This document shows positions 7,801 to 10,031 of a stretch of 10,031 nt of DNA, piece after piece. Source of the DNA: Aigarchaeota archaeon (lineage in GTDB: Archaea > Thermoproteota > Nitrososphaeria_A > Caldarchaeales > Wolframiiraptoraceae). Numbering within the stretch: position 1 is the stretch's first letter; each line of letters starts with the position of its first letter. Position numbers and translations under genes: made by a program. The stretch lies in contig JANXDQ010000036.1 in NCBI GenBank assembly GCA_025059415.1, positions 1-10,031 on the forward strand. The letters run 5' to 3'. The notes beneath the pieces are model-generated. The model was given only the letters and a program-made list of their open reading frames with translations, had not been told where the DNA came from and ran no database searches.

Positions 7801-8657
7801 TGAGGATACCACTAAAGCCCGAATACGCAAAGGACGCCTCCGCGGCGCAGAAGATAGCTAAGCAACTAAAGTACATCACCTTCGAGAACATGGTATCTGA
7901 GATAGGGTTGGATCTTAAGAGAAATGCCATGGTGGTCAAGCTCGATGAAAAGGTGATGAAGGCCGAGGGGATCACGATGAAGCAAGTAGAGCAGGCGTTA
8001 AGGGATCTAAAACTGAAGTATACATGTAGCCAGAGGGAAGTCGTGGTCTATGCTGAAGAAAGTGAAAAAGACCTTGAGAAGCTCAAAAGCAAGCTACTTT
8101 CCCAAAGGGTTAAGGGAGTGAAGAGGATAATGAGGGCGATGGTCGTTCGCGAGGACGACGAATACGTAATCCTCACCGAGGGATCAAACTTGAGGGAAGT
8201 AATGCGTATACCGGAAGTCGATCATAGGAGGGTATGGACGAATAACATCCATGAGATCGCGTTGATCCTCGGGATAGAGGCTGCAAGGGCAGCGATACTC
8301 AGGGAGCTCAAACACGTATTAGAGGAGCAGGGGCTAGATGTGGACGTAAGGCACTTGATGATGGTAGCTGACATGATGACATTAAACGGTACAGTGAAGC
8401 AGATTGGAAGACATGGGGTGGTGAAGCTTAAGGAAAGCCCGCTCGCGAGGGCGGCCTTCGAGATAAGCGTCCAGACATTGATAGACGCCGCCGTGAAGGG
8501 TGAAGTGGATAGCCTCAAAGGGAACGTCGAGAGAATTCTGATAGGAAAGGAGATCAAGGTCGGCACGGGGATGGTCTCCCTACTGATGAATTACGCGGGC
8601 ATCGCTGATGGATCGGGATCGGAGCAGAAGAAGGAAGAAAAAAGTGGGGGCGGTTGA
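4842..8657 (+). CDS. rpoA: DNA-directed RNA polymerase subunit A, unsplit (A' and A'' in one chain)
   Basis: This 1271-residue protein is the largest RNA polymerase subunit (Rpb1/bacterial beta-prime counterpart), which carries the catalytic magnesium site. N-terminal zinc ligands are Cys60, Cys63, Cys70 and His73, then Cys100, Cys103, Cys147 and Cys150 in the clamp. The switch region LSGKRVDFSARTVITPDPNL, FNRQPSLHR and the catalytic NADFDGDE (Asp457, Asp459, Asp461) follow. The bridge helix lies around residues 788-820 (GGRDGLVDTAVRTQQSGYMQRR). Most archaea end A' and begin A'' between about residues 860 and 930; here the frame is continuous, running on into EPGEAVGIVTAQSIGEP and the trigger loop (Gln949 to His956 and beyond). 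The A'' domain is complete through GRHGVVKLKESPLARAAFE, and a short Gly/Ser/Lys/Glu-rich tail (GSGSEQKKEEKSGGG) closes it. It starts 4 bases after rpoB and ends in TGA 2 bases before rpl30e. Confidence 0.98.
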   Translation: MSASLETVIGIKIGILSPEMIRKMSVAEITNPDTYDEDGMPIPTGVMDPRLGTLEPGQRCKTCGNTYLNCPGHFGHIELPVPVIHVGFIKYIHMLLRATCRSCGRLLLTEADTERLRGEFKALREANKLSSEFHYKILQKAISTSTCPYCDEKQYKIELEKPTTFIEVVNSERRRLTPHAVRARLERIRDDDLELLGFDPKVARPEWMVLTVIPVPPVYVRPSITLESGFRSEDDLTHKLVDILRVVQRLRENINAGSPSPVIMELADLLQYHVTTYINNEVPGIAPATHRSGRPLKTLVQRLKGKEGRFRLNLSGKRVDFSARTVITPDPNLSINEVGVPLEVAMQLTVPEKVTEWNIERLRQFVGNGPNKYPGAKYVIRPDGKRIRLAFVQDLDEIAKALEPGYIVERHLIDGDIVLFNRQPSLHRISIMAHLVKVLPYKTFRLNLCVCTPYNADFDGDEMNLHVPQSEEAQTEARILLLVQNNILSPRYGAPIIGAIRDFLTAAYLLTRDDTYLTKKELSHVLAAIGYEGDIPEPEIKGPEPKWSGKQVFSLLLPKGFSHKFKAAFSPEIEVVIQDGKLVKGIIDKNAVGVEKANSILHRLTTEYGPDVAREFLDKLVKVVNTYLNLRGFSFGIDDLEIPGEAYEELEKIFKKLDETFEKLRADYEKGKIEVKPGETPEQAFESNILRILSETREEAGRIARKYISKESSAVIMARTGARGSPLNIDQMVAVIGQQAVRRERIKRGFTDRVLTFFKPNDLSPRARGFVYHSFSKGIDPIEFFFHMAGGRDGLVDTAVRTQQSGYMQRRLINALEPLYVEYDGTVRTMDEKRIVQLLYGEDGIDPMKSYHGKAINLEILIQRLKIRESAENPIPDQELEQLVKEYSELMPPKVLEEIRNTVKSRRFSANDAAKIFYEAYREYLKNRIEPGEAVGIVTAQSIGEPSTQLTLRTFHFAGVHEQSILRGLPRLIEIVDARKSPSTPTMRIPLKPEYAKDASAAQKIAKQLKYITFENMVSEIGLDLKRNAMVVKLDEKVMKAEGITMKQVEQALRDLKLKYTCSQREVVVYAEESEKDLEKLKSKLLSQRVKGVKRIMRAMVVREDDEYVILTEGSNLREVMRIPEVDHRRVWTNNIHEIALILGIEAARAAILRELKHVLEEQGLDVDVRHLMMVADMMTLNGTVKQIGRHGVVKLKESPLARAAFEISVQTLIDAAVKGEVDSLKGNVERILIGKEIKVGTGMVSLLMNYAGIADGSGSEQKKEEKSGGG

Positions 8658-8659
8658 GA

Positions 8660-9007
8660 ATGGCCGAGGAAGGACGGGCAACCGAAGTAAAGGACCTCAA
8701 ACGACACTTTGAAGTGATCGCGAGAACTGGGAAGATGATACTGGGATTCAGACAATCGTATCTATCCGTCATAAATAGAAAGGCGAAACTAGTAATCTTG
8801 GCGGGTAACTGTCCTCCAAACCTAGAGAAGGAGATGATCGTGGCCTGCAAGATGACCGGGATACCGTGCATTAAGGTCAACATCCCCGGAATTGAGCTCG
8901 GATACATGATTGGGAGACCATTCTCCGCGGCGGTGATCTCGATACTGGATCCGGGAAGCTCAAACATCCTCGAGCAAATAGTGCCGAGGGAGGAAGAAGC
9001 TTATTAA
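8660..9007 (+). CDS. rpl30e: Ribosomal protein eL30 (L30e)
   Basis: This 115-residue protein belongs to the L30e/L7Ae-type fold family and is a component of the large ribosomal subunit. Family members bind kink-turn RNA. The recognisable sequence is RTGKMILGFRQSYLSVINRKAKLVILAGNCPP, followed by KMTGIPCIKVNIPGIELGYMIGRPFSAAVISILDPG, which covers the full domain. The start ATG lies 2 bases after the rpoA stop codon; a TTG at 8654 in the same frame would add two residues and overlap that stop, but ATG is preferred. A G-rich GTGGGGGCGG just upstream is the only candidate ribosome binding site, so translation is probably coupled to rpoA. Placement between rpoA and nusA is the standard archaeal order. 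The N-terminal MAEEGRATEVK and C-terminal VPREEEAY are short charged extensions. Confidence 0.95.
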   Translation: MAEEGRATEVKDLKRHFEVIARTGKMILGFRQSYLSVINRKAKLVILAGNCPPNLEKEMIVACKMTGIPCIKVNIPGIELGYMIGRPFSAAVISILDPGSSNILEQIVPREEEAY

Positions 9008-9017
9008 GAGCTATTCA

Positions 9018-9476
9018 GTGGAATTGAAAGGCGCTCTCGCCTTGAGCGAAGGAATCAAGTTGACTGAAAAGGAGATGCGCTACATCTCCTTGTTCGAAGC
9101 GGCGACTGGGGCTAATATAGTGGACTGCCTCGAATATAGGGACATCGTTGCCTTCGTCGTCGGAGAAGGGGAGATGCCTAGAGTCCTGGCCAAGAAAGGC
9201 GCGAAGATCCAAAGCTTTTCAAAGCTGATCAAGAAGAAAGTCAAGGTCGTCGAATACTCTGATGACCCAGCGAAGTTCATCCAGAACGCGCTCCAGCCGG
9301 CAAGGCTCCTGGAACCCGTGAGGATAATTGAGCGGGCCGATGGCCGAAAAATAGCCGTGGCGCTGGTCGACTCGAGATACAGGGCGCTCGCAATAGGCAA
9401 GGAGGGCAAGAACATAGAGCTTGTTCGTATCCTATCCAAAAGACATCACAATATAGACCACGTTATGATCCGTTAA
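9018..9476 (+). CDS. nusA: NusA-like transcription factor, KH domains only
   Basis: This 152-residue protein is the short archaeal NusA relative, made of two KH-type RNA-binding domains without the S1 and N-terminal polymerase-binding domains of bacterial NusA. Its role is thought to be in transcription elongation or termination, or RNA binding, but is poorly defined. The first KH region spans about residues 37-90 (VAFVVGEGEMPRVLAKKGAKI and a basic SKLIKKKVKVVEY stretch). The second has the GKEGKN loop (LAIGKEGKNIELVRILSKRH) near the C terminus. The GTG start at 9018 lies 10 bases after rpl30e but has no good ribosome binding site. The family usually begins close to IKLTEKEMRYISLFE, so TTG 9042 or TTG 9060 (preceded by GAAGGA) are real alternatives. 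It is the last gene of the operon here; rps12 does not follow. Confidence 0.92.
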   Translation: MELKGALALSEGIKLTEKEMRYISLFEAATGANIVDCLEYRDIVAFVVGEGEMPRVLAKKGAKIQSFSKLIKKKVKVVEYSDDPAKFIQNALQPARLLEPVRIIERADGRKIAVALVDSRYRALAIGKEGKNIELVRILSKRHHNIDHVMIR

Positions 9477-9690
9477 GCATCGGATCTCGGGAGGCAAAGT
9501 TTAACCACTTTTAACTTAGAGAAGCATGAAAACGGGGGTGAGCTCTCAGGAAATAGGAGTAAAGTTCCGCATCTTATACCATCCTCGGGCCCCCTGAGAA
9601 AAGATCCTAAGAATTCGCATTTAGGGGGCGGGCATTTATGAGAAAAAACTACATTAATTACTATTTTCAACCCTTTTGCGGTGATGAGGG
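9477..9690 (+). promoter_or_regulatory. nusA-ppsA intergenic region: candidate promoters and structured leader
   Basis: There is no gene of convincing size in these 214 bases. TATA-like elements occur at TTTAACC (9500-9506) and CTTTTAACTT (9508-9517), at CATTTATG (9633-9640) and at ATTAATTA (9653-9660). If an upstream one is used, the ppsA mRNA would have a leader of about 150 bases. Within it TCTCAGG (9544-9550) pairs perfectly with CCTGAGA (9593-9599), while GCCCCCT (9589-9595) pairs perfectly with AGGGGGC (9623-9629). The two helices share 9593-9595 and cannot form together in full. A 23-codon ORF begins at ATG 9526, about 15 bases after the CTTTTAACTT element, but resembles nothing I know. 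I see no clear nusA terminator beyond short T runs. Confidence 0.4.
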
Positions 9691-9693
9691 TTG
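9668..9693 (+). promoter_or_regulatory. Hairpin enclosing the ppsA ribosome binding site and start codon
   Basis: CAACCCT (9668-9674) and AGGGTTG (9687-9693) are perfect inverted complements separated by 12 bases. The 3' arm includes the TTG start codon of ppsA (9691-9693), and the loop displays GGTGATG (9680-9686), a strong archaeal Shine-Dalgarno sequence 5 bases before the start. Formation of this stem would occlude the start codon. The pairing is seen directly; a regulatory role is inference. Confidence 0.5.
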
Positions 9694-10031
9694 CCTGATG
9701 CTGAAAAATATATCTACTGGTTTGAGGAGCTGGACCGAGACAAAATCCCGCTTGTAGGCGGCAAATGCGCGAACCTCGGAGAGATGATAAATGCGGGGAT
9801 ACCCGTGCCCCCTGGATTCGCCGTCTCCGCGCATGCTTATAAGAGGTTTATAGAGGAGACCAAGATAGCTCAGAAGATCTACGACATACTCGATGAGACG
9901 ATAACCGATCCAAAGGATCCAAAGCAGTATGAGGAAGCCTCGAAGAAAATTAGATCACTAATCGAGTCCACGCCGATACCCGATTACCTACAGAGGGAAA
10001 TCGTGGAGGCCTATAAAGAGCTCTCCAAGAG
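9691..10031 (+). CDS. ppsA: Phosphoenolpyruvate synthase, N-terminal part (3' end outside window)
   Basis: This is the first 113 codons of phosphoenolpyruvate synthase (pyruvate, water dikinase), which converts pyruvate, ATP and water to PEP, AMP and phosphate and feeds gluconeogenesis in archaea. The visible part is the start of the PPDK N-terminal ATP-grasp-like nucleotide-binding domain. YIYWFEELDRDKIPLVGGKCANLGEM (residues 7-32) contains the conserved GGK.A.LGEM loop, followed by AGIPVPPGFAVSAHAYKRFIE. The spacing and later EESTPIP-like region (LIESTPIPDYLQREIVEAY) resemble PpsA more than pyruvate phosphate dikinase, which is the main alternative. The TTG start is chosen because an in-frame TGA lies at 9685-9687 and GGTGATG is 5 bases upstream. 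The C-terminal phosphohistidine and PEP-binding domains lie outside the window. It follows nusA after 214 bases and probably has its own promoter. Confidence 0.93.
   Translation, partial: MPDAEKYIYWFEELDRDKIPLVGGKCANLGEMINAGIPVPPGFAVSAHAYKRFIEETKIAQKIYDILDETITDPKDPKQYEEASKKIRSLIESTPIPDYLQREIVEAYKELSK

Noticed and set aside
8554..8967. 137-codon minus-strand open frame opposite the rpoA end and rpl30e
   Set aside because: It is a shadow of two well-supported genes, with no promoter or ribosome binding site of note.
9526..9597. 23-codon ORF starting at ATG 9526
   Set aside because: There is no ribosome binding site and no similarity I can recognise. It sits at a plausible leaderless distance from a weak TATA element, so it is noted within the intergenic region rather than called.
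9681..9704. C/D box sRNA (GTGATGA followed by two CTGA)
   Set aside because: GTGATGA matches a C box, but the first CTGA is only 7 bases away, too short for a guide segment. The same bases are better explained as the ppsA ribosome binding site and first codons.
1..10031. Mobile element, CRISPR array, defence or novel multi-gene system
   Set aside because: No repeat array, transposase, integrase or cluster of unknown genes is present; every long plus-strand gene is a recognised core gene.

Overview
The window is chromosomal DNA from a thermophilic archaeon, probably of the TACK group. The evidence is an archaeal/eukaryotic-type RNA polymerase cluster (rpoH, rpoB, rpoA) followed by rpl30e and a short archaeal NusA. 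There are TATA-like promoters and GGAGGTG/GGTGATG ribosome binding sites. Arg is mostly AGG/AGA and Ile often ATA, and a tRNA-Lys has stems that are almost entirely G-C. The most useful taxonomic marker is the largest RNA polymerase subunit, which is one uninterrupted polypeptide. Most archaea split it into RpoA1 (A') and RpoA2 (A''). Unsplit RpoA is known from Thaumarchaeota/Nitrososphaeria, Korarchaeota and some related TACK lineages; I cannot name the lineage more closely from sequence alone.

Layout from left to right. Positions 1-740 (+) hold the C-terminal third of a transketolase cut by the window edge; it resembles the long, single-chain bacterial/eukaryotic type. A tRNA-Lys(UUU) lies convergently at 783-856 (-), with a clear BRE/TATA promoter to its right. 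A roughly 190-base spacer then carries the tRNA promoter on one strand and the probable rpoH promoter on the other. From 1092 to 9476 (+) runs the polymerase operon: rpoH, a 125-base spacer with its own secondary structure and a possible uORF, rpoB (unsplit), rpoA (unsplit, 4 bases after rpoB), rpl30e (2 bases after rpoA) and nusA (10 bases after rpl30e). In many archaea rps12 and rps7 follow nusA. Here the operon ends, and after a 214-base intergenic region comes the start of a phosphoenolpyruvate synthase gene (ppsA, + strand, cut by the right edge).

Function: the central block makes the catalytic core of RNA polymerase (A and B) and the assembly/DNA-entry subunit H, together with a ribosomal protein and a KH-domain NusA-like factor. 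The flanking genes are central carbon metabolism: transketolase for pentose phosphate interconversion and PEP synthase for gluconeogenic PEP production.

I see no mobile element, CRISPR array, defence cassette or clearly new multi-gene system; most of the window is conserved core genome. The best leads are small. The ppsA start codon (TTG) lies inside a perfect 7-bp hairpin with its ribosome binding site in the loop, preceded by two mutually exclusive 7-bp helices in the ppsA leader. The rpoH-rpoB spacer has competing stems and a short out-of-frame ORF overlapping the rpoB start. The trigger-loop region of RpoA is divergent, and the transketolase appears to be bacterial-type.
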